NCBI GenBank assembly: GCA_037976565.1
Contig: CP137680.1
Location: 1,277,252-1,341,251 of the forward strand
DNA length: 64,000 nt
DNA from: Mesocentrotus franciscanus
Taxonomy: Eukaryota; Echinodermata; Echinoidea; Camarodonta; Strongylocentrotidae
Direction of reading: 5' to 3'
How positions within the stretch are numbered: position 1 is the stretch's first letter; every line of letters starts with the position of its first letter. Below the pieces are notes generated by a model. It saw only the letters and a program-made list of their open reading frames with translations, was not told the origin of the DNA and did no database searches. The translations under genes were made by a program, and so were the position numbers. Below, piece by piece: positions 49,552 to 60,415 of this stretch.

Positions 49552-50425
49552 TTGTATTTCTTGTCCTCTTACCGAGGTGTTTTATTTCACATATTTCACA
49601 TTTCATATATATTTACATCAATTTACATTCTAACATAATAAAAAAGACAAAAGTAATTAAATAGATAGTTATAACCTTAACATTTCTTGAAAATTTTCTT
49701 TTGTGTTTCGTCAATAAAAAATTGTTTATTTGCTATATAATATCGTAGTTTTAATTTGAAATTAATGAACAGACTATTACTATTGTACTCTTTACTGTCA
49801 CACCGAAGTTGGATATACATTATGTTTATTATGTATTGTCCTAAAATTAACATGAAGTTTATCACAAAGTTTTCCTTCTTTTCAATAAAATAACCTATAA
49901 CTAATGCTTTTTCATTAATATTTATTTGTTCATGAAAGTAATTATAATATAAGTTTTCAATAATTTTTCAAAAAACTCTAACCTTGTTACATTTTAACAA
50001 TACATAAAAGTAGTTTCTATTTCTTTACATATATCACACTGGTCATTTTCCATTATACGCCATCTGCATAAATTATGTTTTGATGGAAATATATTATGCA
50101 ATACTTTAAAATTAACTTGCTTTATCCTATTATTTCCTATTAGTTGAAATTTAAAATTGAATACTTTCTGCCAATTAAAAGAAAAAGGTAAATTCAAGCA
50201 ATATTCCCAGTAACGTGTAACAATTGTTTTTAAGTTTTTGTTTCAGGAGGGATAAATAATAATGTTTCGTCTTGAAACTAGATATATCAAAAAAATCTCT
50301 TGTAGCTATTTCTATCAAATTTGAATTGTTTTGTTTACTACTTAAGTGAACATTCTTTAGAACGCATAATTTATTTAACCAATAGCACGGGAAACATTTC
50401 TTCAATTTTACTTACTTACTTACTT
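49552..50425 (-). mobile_element. Tx1/L1-like LINE 3' fragment
   Basis: On the minus strand it reads FKTKHYYLSLLKQKLKN (about 50275-50220), then after a frameshift SFNWQKVFNFKFQLIGNN, QVNFKVLHNIFPSKHNLCRW and NDQCDICKEIET (50180-50000). It ends with LGQYIINIMYIQ and FINFKLKLRYYI (about 49855-49720). The CDIC knuckle and the following Q-rich block are typical ends of L1/Tx1-like ORF2. GTTACTTTATT lies at both borders (49541-49551 and 50426-50436) as a target duplication. The tail AAATACAAAA matches that of the LINE at 3731-3752. Confidence 0.75.
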
Positions 50426-50536
50426 GTTACTTTATTATTATATTTATCGTTGGTGTCATTGGAAAGCCTGTTTATTCCCCTTTACACTGATGCCCCATTT
50501 AAAATGATTATGTAATTATGGAATGTGCAGTGCACC

Positions 50537-50550
50537 TATTATTATTATTA

Positions 50551-50594
<44 letters not shown>

Positions 50595-51000
50595 GTTGTT
50601 GTTATTATTATTATTATTATTAATATTATTATTGTTATTATTATTATTATCATTATTATTATTATTATTGTTATTATTATTATTATTATTAGATTATTTA
50701 TTTAAACAATCATAAAAGCAGCACAGATATAAAACAATGGAAAGAGACAAATACATATTAAGAATATGAAGAATAAAAGCAGTCGGAGCAGCAAGTTGGT
50801 TCGGGTGCACAAAAGTGAAATGCAATACTGTTTCCCCGAGGCATGTGCCCCCACACTTGCTACTCCCAGTACATCTACATCGTAAAATCTATACGTGAAT
50901 ATTATGCCATGTAAAAAATGAAATGTTACAAAATGCACTGTCATTGTCAATAGGGAATTCATCATTTTGAGGATGTATTGTGTTTGAAGGAACAAGAACG
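50537..51000 (-). mobile_element. Possible retroelement 3' tail with AAT repeat
   Basis: Read on the minus strand, sequence ending in TGTTTAAATAAATAATCT runs into a long AAT/AAC repeat (50537-50697), as LINE or SINE tails often do. The upstream body has no clear coding block. The plus-strand Leu/Ile homopolymer frames are artefacts of the repeat. Confidence 0.4.
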
Positions 51001-51442
51001 AACTTTAGAACATTTAACTTTTGACTTGGCCTCATATTCATGTGTGCTGCACATTCCATAATTACATAATCATTTCAAATGGGGCCTCAGTGTAAAGGGG
51101 AATAAACAGGCTATTCAATGACACCAACGATAATGGTTTTCCCGCCCAACTTCGTAAACTTAGCATCCGAATTAACGTTACGTTCATTCAAGTTCGTGCG
51201 AAATTGAATGACTATGTAGATCAACATTCAAAAAGCTAATTGCGTCGTTCAATTTCATTTGGTAGCATGCGATTTCATACTATTGTCACGGAAAAAAAAA
51301 GTTTAAAAATGAAACAGGGGAGCAACGAGTGGAGAAAATTCGCTCGAACATGAATGCACGTTAGTGAAATTGATCGCTGCTTTGACGAAATTGGCCGGGA
51401 AAACCTATAATAATAAAGTAACAAGAGAAATATCAACGCTCG

Positions 51443-51482
51443 TACTTAAATTGCAGAATTTTTTTTAAATTCTAGCCTTTAA
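51443..51482. other. TTAA target region of the following element
   Basis: TTAA at 51479-51482 borders the miniature element and is repeated at 51865-51868. Confidence 0.5.
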
Positions 51483-51864
51483 AGGTACTATGTCCCATTT
51501 GCAGGCCAAAAAATGAAAAGGTTAAATTCCATTGTACCGAATGGTCGTACGTTTTATGCTGCGCAAAGATTCAATCCGTTTAATTTTGGCCATTACAAGA
51601 AGTGGGTTATTGATGTAGACAAATGCTCATGTACCCTTTACAGCTCATTTTATGTATGTTATTACCAAAGATTTAAAAAGCCAGTCAGTCACTCAATAGT
51701 GTCTGACAGTGAAGTCTAGCAAGTAAACGGGTTTCCTTGCATAATTTGAATATTAGGACACTGCTAACGTTTAAATTTCACAGATAGGACATACATGACA
51801 TATTCATAATTCCTGCAAAGTTCTACAGAATTTGATGTTGGCTGCAAAAGGGACATAGTATCTT
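51483..51864 (+). mobile_element. TTAA-flanked miniature TIR element, copy 1
   Basis: The ends are AGGTACTATGTCCCATTTGC and (reverse complement) AGATACTATGTCCCTTTTGC, with TTAA on both sides, as in piggyBac-type insertions. It is a closely similar, inverted relative of 60416-60934 but lacks about 140 internal bases; the deletion ends share CCA. A short frame containing PNGRTFYAAQRF and GHYKKWVIDV is open in both copies. Confidence 0.75.
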
Positions 51865-51868
51865 TTAA

Positions 51869-52513
51869 AAATGGTCACACAATGTAGGGCATACCGAGAA
51901 AAAAACCAAAACTCCTTTTACACCCAATCCATAACCATTTTTCTCAAAACCCGAAAGAAGTTTTTCAAATATTTTGTTTAGACTTTAGATAATGGAATTT
52001 AGTCCCATTCATACTTATTACTTTGGAGATATCGGCTATACAAAATATATACACAATATTGTTTTTTTTAACTGTTTCAAATATAAGACCTATGTCACAT
52101 AGTAACTCAAAATAATTGCACTTACACACATGCCATTTACCATACAGCAGTGCCCTCACTTTATTCTGGGTTTAAACATTTACACCAGTCCCTGCTGTAA
52201 GCACGGATAATACGTTCTGATATTTCAACAAAGAAATGTAAACAAGACCCATCAGAAATATGTAAATGTCATCAAAATTTACCCTCTAGGGTTACACTTC
52301 AAATAACATCAAAATCAGATTCTTAACTCAAGACTAGCAAGTCTTGCTGTATCTCTTACTCCTTCTCTCCTTCTTTGACTCTTTGAAACTTGGTCCTGTA
52401 ATTGACCTATATTCTCGTACACTGCTCTAGCTTCCCTTTTTATGTTTCACACATAACTCAATTCACTGGGATTATGCCCTGAACTAACCTAGCTATATCT
52501 TTCAATAATTTTA
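51869..52513. other. Spacer, nothing recognised
   Basis: No feature recognised. Confidence 0.4.
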
Positions 52514-53424
52514 CCCCCTTCACATACACGGATTTTCCTTACGAGTCCTTAGGGATCGCCAACTCGTAGTCAATCGCAAGCATCCGTAAATAACTCGCTG
52601 GTATCGGTAAAGAACTCGTCACAACTAGCAACAACTCGCAGACACTCTTAAGGATCCGTGAAAGGAGAGGCAAATTTTCTGACATGTCAAAAATCTTCTT
52701 ACGATTGTCCACGGATTGATCTTTCCGTAAATAACTCGTAAACAGCACGTAACAATCTGTAAGTATCGTAAACCACTCGCAACAACACGTAAACCATCCG
52801 TAAACTGCTCGCAAGAATCCGTAAATGACTCGTAACAATTTTGTTAACGATTTGTGACGGTTGGTGTACGATTTGTTTACGGATTATTTACGGATTAGTA
52901 TGAGTGCTTACGTGTTGTGTACGATTTTATACAGGTGTGTTACGATGGCTTTATGGATTGTTACGAGTAATTTCGAGCACTTTACGTGTAGTTACGAGTA
53001 CTTTACGAAAAGATACGTATACTTTACGTATTCTTACGTATTGTTTACGATTTGGGGAAGGATATAAAAGCTGCAAATTCAAACACTTTATTTTCAGTTT
53101 TTTTTTGTTGCTAAAAATCGAAAAGACTCGTAAATACTCGTAACTAACTCGTTACTATTCGTAACAACACGTAAACAGATCGTAACTAACACGTAAGTTG
53201 CTCGTAGTTATCCGTGACAACTCGTAACAAATCGTGGAATTTAGCGGTAGATACATCGTAATAACTCGTAATAATCCGTAATAAACCGTAAATAGCTCGT
53301 AATAACTCGTAACAACTCTTAAATCGGCCGTTAAAGTGGCCAAATCGTAAGGATTCGTGAAACATTCGTGAATTTGTGCGATCCGTAAGGACTCGTAAGA
53401 AAAATCAGTGTATGTGAAGGGGGT
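52514..53424. mobile_element. TIR element made of 10-11-bp phased CGTA words
   Basis: The ends CCCCCTTCACATACAC match in inverted orientation, and 42 of the first 45 bases agree. TA borders each side. The 911-bp interior is almost wholly degenerate words such as ACTCGTAA, TCCGTAAA and CACGTAAC. They are in one orientation at 52560-52850, reversed at 52860-53055, and back to the first at 53125-53400. In 53128-53235 successive CGT words start 10 or 11 bp apart about ten times in a row, near the DNA helical repeat. It has no coding capacity; the frames crossing it are artefacts of the repeats. It is reminiscent of sea urchin TU and fly FB foldback elements, but the word length differs. Confidence 0.8.
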
Positions 53425-54969
53425 ATACAAAGGGAATCATTATCAGCCATGGCGTATTCAGTTTTTCCCAACATGTCTACATGCTAATCTTGGCACATTA
53501 TATCCCTCATGAGAAAAACAAACACAATCTCAACATATATTGGGATTATCAACTCTATAGTTCACTTAGGATCCTATGTTCTTTTTACCTCTACAGACAT
53601 TAAGTAGCTACACATCTCAATATCCAAAACCCTGTACCTTCTTAGTACAATTTCTTTTCAATCCTACACTTCTTTTGTTTAATTTTAAAAGAAACCACCA
53701 ATGTTGTCATATGCCATTACGAAAGAAAGAACAAAACAATGACCAACATCATTTTAAAAATAGAATTCAAGTATACTCTGCTCTAGAGAGCCTCTAAGAA
53801 ATATCACACATGAATCCATTTCAATCATATTCAATTCAGTCAATGGCAATCCAAATACTCTTCGGATGTGATCCGAATTAACCGTATAAGACGTCTTGGG
53901 AAAATCCACACTTCCAAAACGTAATAATCAACAATGACAATCAGTTTCGCGTGTAGTTATATTTATGTCGTCTTCAATACTTTTCCACGATTTCTTTCGC
54001 TGTATGTCTCAAAAATTTCATTTGTAGCAATATCAATATGGTATGATACAGCTCAAATAAAGTAATTGTCCCCGAGTCATTGCCGGTCACTCTGAAAAAA
54101 ATGTCCGTTCGTTCTTGCGAAAGGTTGAGCTCCACTTTACAGCACTCAAAAACCCCTGGCTCTTAGTTCTCGAGGTCGAACGTGGTCCCAACATTCAGAA
54201 TTCAGGCATACATTTTATAGTTTGTGTTTATACTCTAAACATTAAATTGCAATGTATATATATATATATATATATACTCATTCATTTTATTCAATTAGAA
54301 GGACTGGAATTAATCTATAACTTTCACAATCCAGAACTACAAAATATTTCTATTTTCCTTTTTTTTTTAGATTGAAGCCACTAAATCACACTTCATTATT
54401 TTCACATAATTTAAAAGAAATCTCATAGCTTCATTTCTCTGACATTTGTAATGCCATCATACAAGAATAAATAACCCAGTGATACAATGTAAAATATTAC
54501 GATCAAATCGCTTATTGATGGTTGCAGTTTAAAAAGGAACTCAGCAATTTCTGCCAAGGAAGAAATTCAAAAAAATCAGCAAATGTCTGCAGAGCAGAAC
54601 CAAATTATGTATATCTCTTGGCTTCAAAATTGAGGTGCCGCAAGCAGGCGGCAAGGTCTCAGACTGGTCTCACGCTAAACCTAGACGTATGTACAGAACC
54701 TGAAACAGATGCATAGTAAAACCTTCCTATTTATCAACACAATACTGGGCTAGCACAATAATCCCTGGATTAGCTGAATTAATTAACCCTCCATCATCAA
54801 TGGCACATTCGAGACCTTCACTCTCTCTATTTCTTCACTTCAACATTCAGTACCACTTAATATACTTCTTTCGTCAATTAAATACAAAGACACAAACAAA
54901 AATGAAATAAATTTGTATGTGTATTTTCAAAGTGACAACCTAAAGTGATCCTTAAAGGAATACACATTA
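53425..54969. other. Spacer with TA microsatellite
   Basis: A TA dinucleotide run lies at 54254-54277. Short open frames without domains. Confidence 0.4.
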
Positions 54970-56250
54970 TAGTCAGGTGGCTTAGTGAAATTATCGTTAC
55001 TTGCCGGATAAAAGCACCATTTTTGGTACAGGGCTTCCTTAGGACCTACTAAACGATATTAGGCTAGGAGCCCCCGGCAAAAAATGCAATTTAAGGGTGT
55101 GGGGCGGGGCGTTTTGGAGCCCCCAAATAATTTATAACATTGGTTTGTTGTTATACAAATGCCATTTTTGGTACAGGGCTTCTTTAGGACCTACTGAACG
55201 ATATTAGGGTAGGAGCCCTCGACAAAAATATCATATAAGGGCGTGGGGCGGGGGCGTGGCCTCGTAGCCCCTAAATAATTTAGAAGGTAATATAACATTT
55301 ATATGTTGTTGTACAAATGCCATTTTTGGTACAGGGCTTCCTTAGGACCTACTGAACGATACTAGGGTAGAAGCCCCCGGCAAGAATATCATATAAGGGT
55401 GTGGGACAGGGGCGTCGCCTCGTAGTCCACAAATAATTTGTAAGGTAATAAAACATTGATTTGTTGTTGTACAAACGCCATTTTTGGTACAGGGCTTCAT
55501 TAGGACCTGCTAAATGATGGTAGGGTAAGCGCCCCCGGCATACATATTCATATATGTGTGATTGGGGCCCATGGCGTTTGTACAACAACAAATCAATGTT
55601 ATATTACCTTACAAATTATTTGTGGACTACGAGGCGACGCCCCTGTCCCACACCCTTATATGATATTCTTCCGGGGGCTTCTCCCCTAGTATCATTCAGT
55701 AGGTCCTAAGGAAGCCCTGTACCAAAAATGGCATTTGTACAACAACAAATAAATGTTATATTACCTTCTAAATTATTTAGGGGCTACGAAGCGATGCCCC
55801 CGCCCCACACCCTTATATCACATTCTTGCCGGGGGCTCCTACCCTTATATTCTTCAGTAGGCCCCAAGGAAGCCCTGTACCAAAAATGGCATTTGTGCAA
55901 CAACAAATAAATGGTATATTACCTTCTAAATTATTTGGGGGCTACGAGGCCACGCCCCCGCCCCACACCCTTATATGATATTTTTGCCGGGGGCTCACCC
56001 TAATATCGTTCAGTAGGTCCTAAGGAAGCCCTGTACCAAAAATGGCATTTGTACAACAACAAATCAATGTTATAAAATTATTTGGGGCTCCAAAAAGACG
56101 CCCCCGCCCCCACACTCTTAAATTGAATTTTGCCGGGGGCTCCTAGCCTAATATCGTTAAGTAAGTCCTAAGGAAGCCCTGTACCAAAAATGGTGCTTTT
56201 ATCCGGCAAGTAACGATAATCGCTAAATTTGACGCTAAGCCACCTGACTA
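54970..56250. mobile_element. Foldback element with four repeats in each arm
   Basis: A 1.28-kb near-palindrome. The ends TAGTCAGGTGGCTTAG and (right, inverted) TAGTCAGGTGGCTTAG are flanked by TTA (54967-54969 and 56251-56253). Each arm holds four tandem units of about 150-160 bp starting with CATTTTTGGTACAGGGCTT (about 55018, 55162, 55320 and 55480; inverted at about 55732, 55890, 56046 and 56192). Each unit includes a GCCCCCGGCA block and a GGGGCGGGG block. The centre is near 55560. Open frames within are by-products. Confidence 0.9.
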
Positions 56251-56253
56251 TTA

Positions 56254-56990
56254 AGCAAATATTTCAGTACACAAGTGATAAAATTAAGACATTATCTGAT
56301 TGGTTATATCAAGATATGTTACATTTTCCCATTTTGCAATTGTTAGGTATAAATGAAAATCATTATAACGAGTTTCCATTTCGATATGCTCTTAGAATAA
56401 AGTGGATTTATTTCAATATTGATATAATTGACATAATTCCTTGCATACAATATGAGTTTGTTCGTGCATGACATGATTGAATTCATTGGTCTACATTTCT
56501 CGTTTATGGTCTCTCAAGATTTGGGTTAAATGATATTAAATGGTGCGCGGAGTCCACCATCACGTTACCCATTCTGACTACCCACTGAGTCTGGTCTTGT
56601 TGGATTGTCATCTGTGATTGGTCGAATATATAATGTCGTCATAGAGGCACGATCAGATTCCGCCCCTTTTTTAAGCCTATAGCAATGGTCAAACTATGAA
56701 AAGGGACGGAAGTTGTAATTTTTCTCAGTTTAGTTCTACGATTTAAGACAAGTGGTCTCTAAAGTTTGGACACACCCGTACAACATCTGACTTTTACATC
56801 AGCGAGTTGCTTCTTGATAGTATATGAAATTTACTTGATTCCGAGGGGAATTATGGCAATACACACGGAAAAGAAATGAGAGCAGACTTTCAATGCCATA
56901 GCATACAACTGAATTATTTTAGAGCATTCGATAGAAAAACAGTACTTTGACTAAGAAAGGTCTATAATCCTGTCGATGTGATTTCCCAGA
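56254..56990. other. Receptor 2 upstream region
   Basis: No coding region recognised. TTTCCCAG lies 1 base before the receptor ATG, with a TTGACTAAG branch-point-like word at 56947; a 5' untranslated exon may therefore be spliced directly to the start codon. Confidence 0.35.
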
Positions 56991-58238
56991 ATGGCTTTAG
57001 AGAAACTGGAGTCATCGGACAGAGCGACCAAAATGATGAGCGATGTATCAGGAGAGGATTACTGGGGTACTAACACTACCAATGGGACAGATCAATGGAC
57101 CTTGGCTCCTCTCCCAGGTCACTTTAGGAAGATCCCATGGCCGCAGGTCACTGTTATGATCGTCGTACTGGTCTTTGGCGTGGTAGCTAATCTCTCCATC
57201 ATCTTTATCGTCCTCAAGAACAAACGTTTGAGATCTACCCCGAACATAATCGTGGTCAACCTGACGGTCGGAGACCTACTCTGTCTCGTGCTCAATCTCC
57301 CTCTCATCATTGACTACCACTTCAGATATGAGAGGAACTGGGTGTTTGGTCAGTTCATGTGCAAGTTTGCCCATAGCAGTATGGTGGCCAGTGGGTGTAT
57401 CACCGTGTATTCTCTGATGGCACTAGCGATTGAGCGCTATCTGGCAATTGCCTGGCCTTGGCGTAATCGCGACAATAGCCGATGCGTCAGGCTGTCTCGA
57501 AGCTGTTTCTTGGGTCCGACCTGGCAGATTGTTCTCATGATATGGGTCGGAGCGTTCCTAGTTGGAGCCCCGATTTGGTACACAGCACAAGTGTACGTCT
57601 ACTATGATGACGTGAATGTTTGTGTGTTTATCAACCATGGTCAGCAAGTTGCACAGATTTACAAAGTATTTCGTCTCCTGGTCGCGTTCCTTATCCCTTT
57701 AGCAGTGATCATCGGTGCCCATACACTCACTGCTTATGCACTTATCAAGAGTGTTCGAGAGCCAGTAATTGGAGTCACGCCACAGGTTTCTCCTACGAAT
57801 CGTCAAACACCACGCGTACGGTCACGAGTCAAGCTGGCGATCGTCATCACCGTACTCTCCGCAATGTTCTTCATTGCTTGGTCACCCTTCTATCTGTTTA
57901 GTATCTGGTTCCAGTTCTACTACAGTGAGACCTTCGAGACGTACACTATGTTGGAATTCTTTCGCTGGAAAGATGTCCCGATCTACGTGCTCAGTTGCTT
58001 GAATCCCATCGCGCTCTATATCCTCAGCACACGGTTCAGACAGCAGTTGTTCAATGATATCTTCTGTTGCTTTGGTGATCGCAGGTTTGCCTGGAAGCCA
58101 TCAGAGACCTTCAGCTCATTGAAAGGATCCTTCTTCACGGCTAGTACCTTCAGAAGCAGGTCAAACTTTAACAGGGGGTCTTCATCAAACCGGTATGATC
58201 GAGGCACACCAGTAGCGGCATCTTCTGAAGAATTGTAA
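56991..58238 (+). CDS. Rhodopsin-class peptide GPCR, bombesin/endothelin-receptor-like (receptor 2)
   Basis: A complete 415-residue paralogue of receptor 1, also in one uninterrupted frame. The N-terminus has NTT and NGT sites at 28 and 31. Helix 1 is about 50-77, Asp95 is in helix 2, Cys124 starts helix 3 and pairs with Cys211, and ERY is at 148-150. Pro236 is in helix 5. Helix 6 has AWSP (296-299) in place of CWxP, and helix 7 has NPIALY (338-343), identical to the motif of endothelin receptors. Cys359-360 follow. Loop 3 is short and rich in Arg/Pro. The tail motif WKPSETFSSLKGSFFTASTF is nearly the same as in receptor 1 although the ectodomains differ, suggesting shared signalling but different ligand preference. 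An alternative start at Met15/16 cannot be excluded. The ligand is unknown. Confidence 0.93.
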   Translation: MALEKLESSDRATKMMSDVSGEDYWGTNTTNGTDQWTLAPLPGHFRKIPWPQVTVMIVVLVFGVVANLSIIFIVLKNKRLRSTPNIIVVNLTVGDLLCLVLNLPLIIDYHFRYERNWVFGQFMCKFAHSSMVASGCITVYSLMALAIERYLAIAWPWRNRDNSRCVRLSRSCFLGPTWQIVLMIWVGAFLVGAPIWYTAQVYVYYDDVNVCVFINHGQQVAQIYKVFRLLVAFLIPLAVIIGAHTLTAYALIKSVREPVIGVTPQVSPTNRQTPRVRSRVKLAIVITVLSAMFFIAWSPFYLFSIWFQFYYSETFETYTMLEFFRWKDVPIYVLSCLNPIALYILSTRFRQQLFNDIFCCFGDRRFAWKPSETFSSLKGSFFTASTFRSRSNFNRGSSSNRYDRGTPVAASSEEL

Positions 58239-60411
58239 GATGTGAGGTGAGGCACCATGGTCATAGTACAGGAATAGACCATCAGACTGCTTAACGTGGT
58301 ATGATCATGATGATAGTTAATCGTCAAGTGTTATCAGTATTTAGACATTATTTGGAAAGACCGAACGTCACATTTCGTCAAACTGTGTAAAATCTCATCC
58401 CTGTTGAATAGCAATCTGTTCTCGAGTTAAAACTAGGGTTATACATTAACAATTTGTATGTCACGTAAAACACCTTTCTTTGATGTTGGTGTTTAGAATA
58501 CGTGCAAAGAATCCCACCAATGGCAGAGCAAATGTTGATATGCCACAAGGTATGTGATATCTAAATAATAGGCAGTATATTTGATATGGGAATAACTTAA
58601 GTATGTTCTAAGTCTTCTGAAGTATAGCAGTTTAAGTCTCTTGCCATCTCAAAGTGTCCAAATTGTCCAAAAAAATATTGTACAATCACACGGGGTACGT
58701 ATGGCCGGTTCCATTTCTTTCCACAAAATAGTCAAAATGAAAAGACATTCATTTATTTCATGTTCATGTCTTCTTACCACCCAGCTATATTTGTTTAAAC
58801 AAATCATAATCCAGTCTTATAGAAAACTTTGAACATGTAATGTTGTTTTTCTTACCATAATATAATATCCTTTGAACCGATCTCAAACGGTAGGACTACT
58901 GCAGAAATCTATCTGACAAAGAATTTTAATAACAGTTCCTAACATAGGTGGAAATTGCTCTTGTACCGTGGAGTGTCATTGTATATTTCGGGTACCTCAA
59001 ATTTTCTGACAACAAAAAAAGGTAGAAGAGAGAGAGAGAGAGGTGGAGAGAAAGAGAAAATGAGTGATAGAGAAAGATTCTTACGTTTCGGATACTTTTA
59101 ACTATGCAGTCACTCCAAGCGTTTGATTATGAGTGATAATATTTTTAAGCAAAAAAAGAAGAAAGAACAACAAATCGCGTTCATTGATGTTTAATAATGT
59201 GTTAAAAATCATGCCCCTCCCCCGTCAAAATCATTAGGGGACACGTGTTTCTATCATTCATGATTGTGATGTTACGAGGTGAAGTCCGAAATCTGAAAGC
59301 AGTGACAAAAAGGGGACAATCTGATTCTTCAATTACTCTTGAAGAACAGATGACTGATGTGTCTTTCTTAATGACATCTGGCCTAGTCAAGGGCATTTGT
59401 GACCTTTTCAGTATATCGGTGACAAAAAACGGGCAAATCCTAGGACAGCCAAAGAATCACGCCCCCAACATTTTTTTTGGGTGAAAAACAAGGGGAAAAG
59501 GTCGGGGAAAAGCTTCCCACTCTGGAGGAATGGAACTGATTGTATTGTATTTTGTATTTATTAGAAAACTTCATCGACACGGTACATGAATATATTGATT
59601 GAAATAATATCAAAATGATTAGATTTATATTTTCGACGGCTTTTTTAAAAATCTCTTCCCGGCAAACATCCGGGAAATATTTGAAAAGAATTAGAAAATA
59701 TCCTCTTTTGACATATAACAATGTTTACAGTATACCTTTGAAATGGTGAAGAATACCTAAAAAAAACTCTTAGTTTAACATTTTTCAAAATGTAGACCTA
59801 TGAAAATAGGTCTCGTGTGAAAATCGAAATCAAAGTAACGAATAAACAGTTTTCAAGCAACAATCGAATCGGTTTCCATGTCCTCCACTGAACCAAAAAG
59901 CACTTTAAATTTAAAATATACCTCGAGAATACCTTTCATCTATTGTAAAAGTGGGTCCAATAAAGTATGAATGGGGATATTACTCAATGTTCAAGGTCCC
60001 ATCACGCCTCGCAACGACTAATTAGTTCGCTACCTTATACAATGAGATTTCTATATATATAGAACCTTAATCATGTTAATAAAAATCGTGCTAGTACATT
60101 CTTGTCTTGCTAAACGTGTATTTGAGACTATTTTAAGGCCACATAAAGCATGGAATAAAATTTTTGTTCGCAGAGTTTCAGAACCATGAGTGTCATCCCT
60201 GTTTTGCTTTAGAAAAGGCCACGTATAACCAGACCGCATAGACAAATCAAATTGAAACGCATGTTGATGCATTAGTAGTTTTTATACAGAGGTGTGTGTG
60301 TTTTTTCGTAATTGGATGTTTAGCATCAGAAGAATGAAATGATGAGGGACAAATATAAAAGAGGTGTATTCTTTAACTATTGTGATAAAAGTTTACACCT
60401 ATTAAAGATAC
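58239..60411. other. Receptor 2 downstream region and spacer
   Basis: A GA repeat lies at 59023-59060. A frame at 59245-59484 contains SITLEEQMTDVSFLMTSG but no recognised family. No other gene recognised. Confidence 0.4.
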
Positions 60412-60415
60412 TATG

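Larger units (their letters stand above)
49521..51442. mobile_element. Inverted-repeat (foldback-like) element broken by retroelements
   Basis: The outer arms are 49521-49551 and 51405-51442 (CGAGCGTTGATATTTCTC against its inverse). The inner arms 50445-50535 and 51044-51132 are about 90 bp with only a few mismatches. The left arm is split by a LINE (49552-50425) and the middle by a retroelement tail with a trinucleotide repeat. Removing these leaves a roughly 600-bp element; the right arm has about 270 bases without a left partner. Confidence 0.6.

Noticed and set aside
50518..50715. Poly-Leu and poly-Ile frames
   Set aside because: Artefact of the ATT repeat.
52514..53424. CRISPR array
   Set aside because: Words are 8-10 bp, degenerate, and occur in both orientations without unique spacers; the host is eukaryotic.
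52539..53430. Tyr/Leu-rich frames
   Set aside because: They translate the CGTA-word repeats. Their regular peptide pattern reflects the spacing, not a protein.
55349..55910. Frames with repeated EALYQKW-like peptides
   Set aside because: They arise from the repeated units of the foldback element and appear mirrored on both strands.
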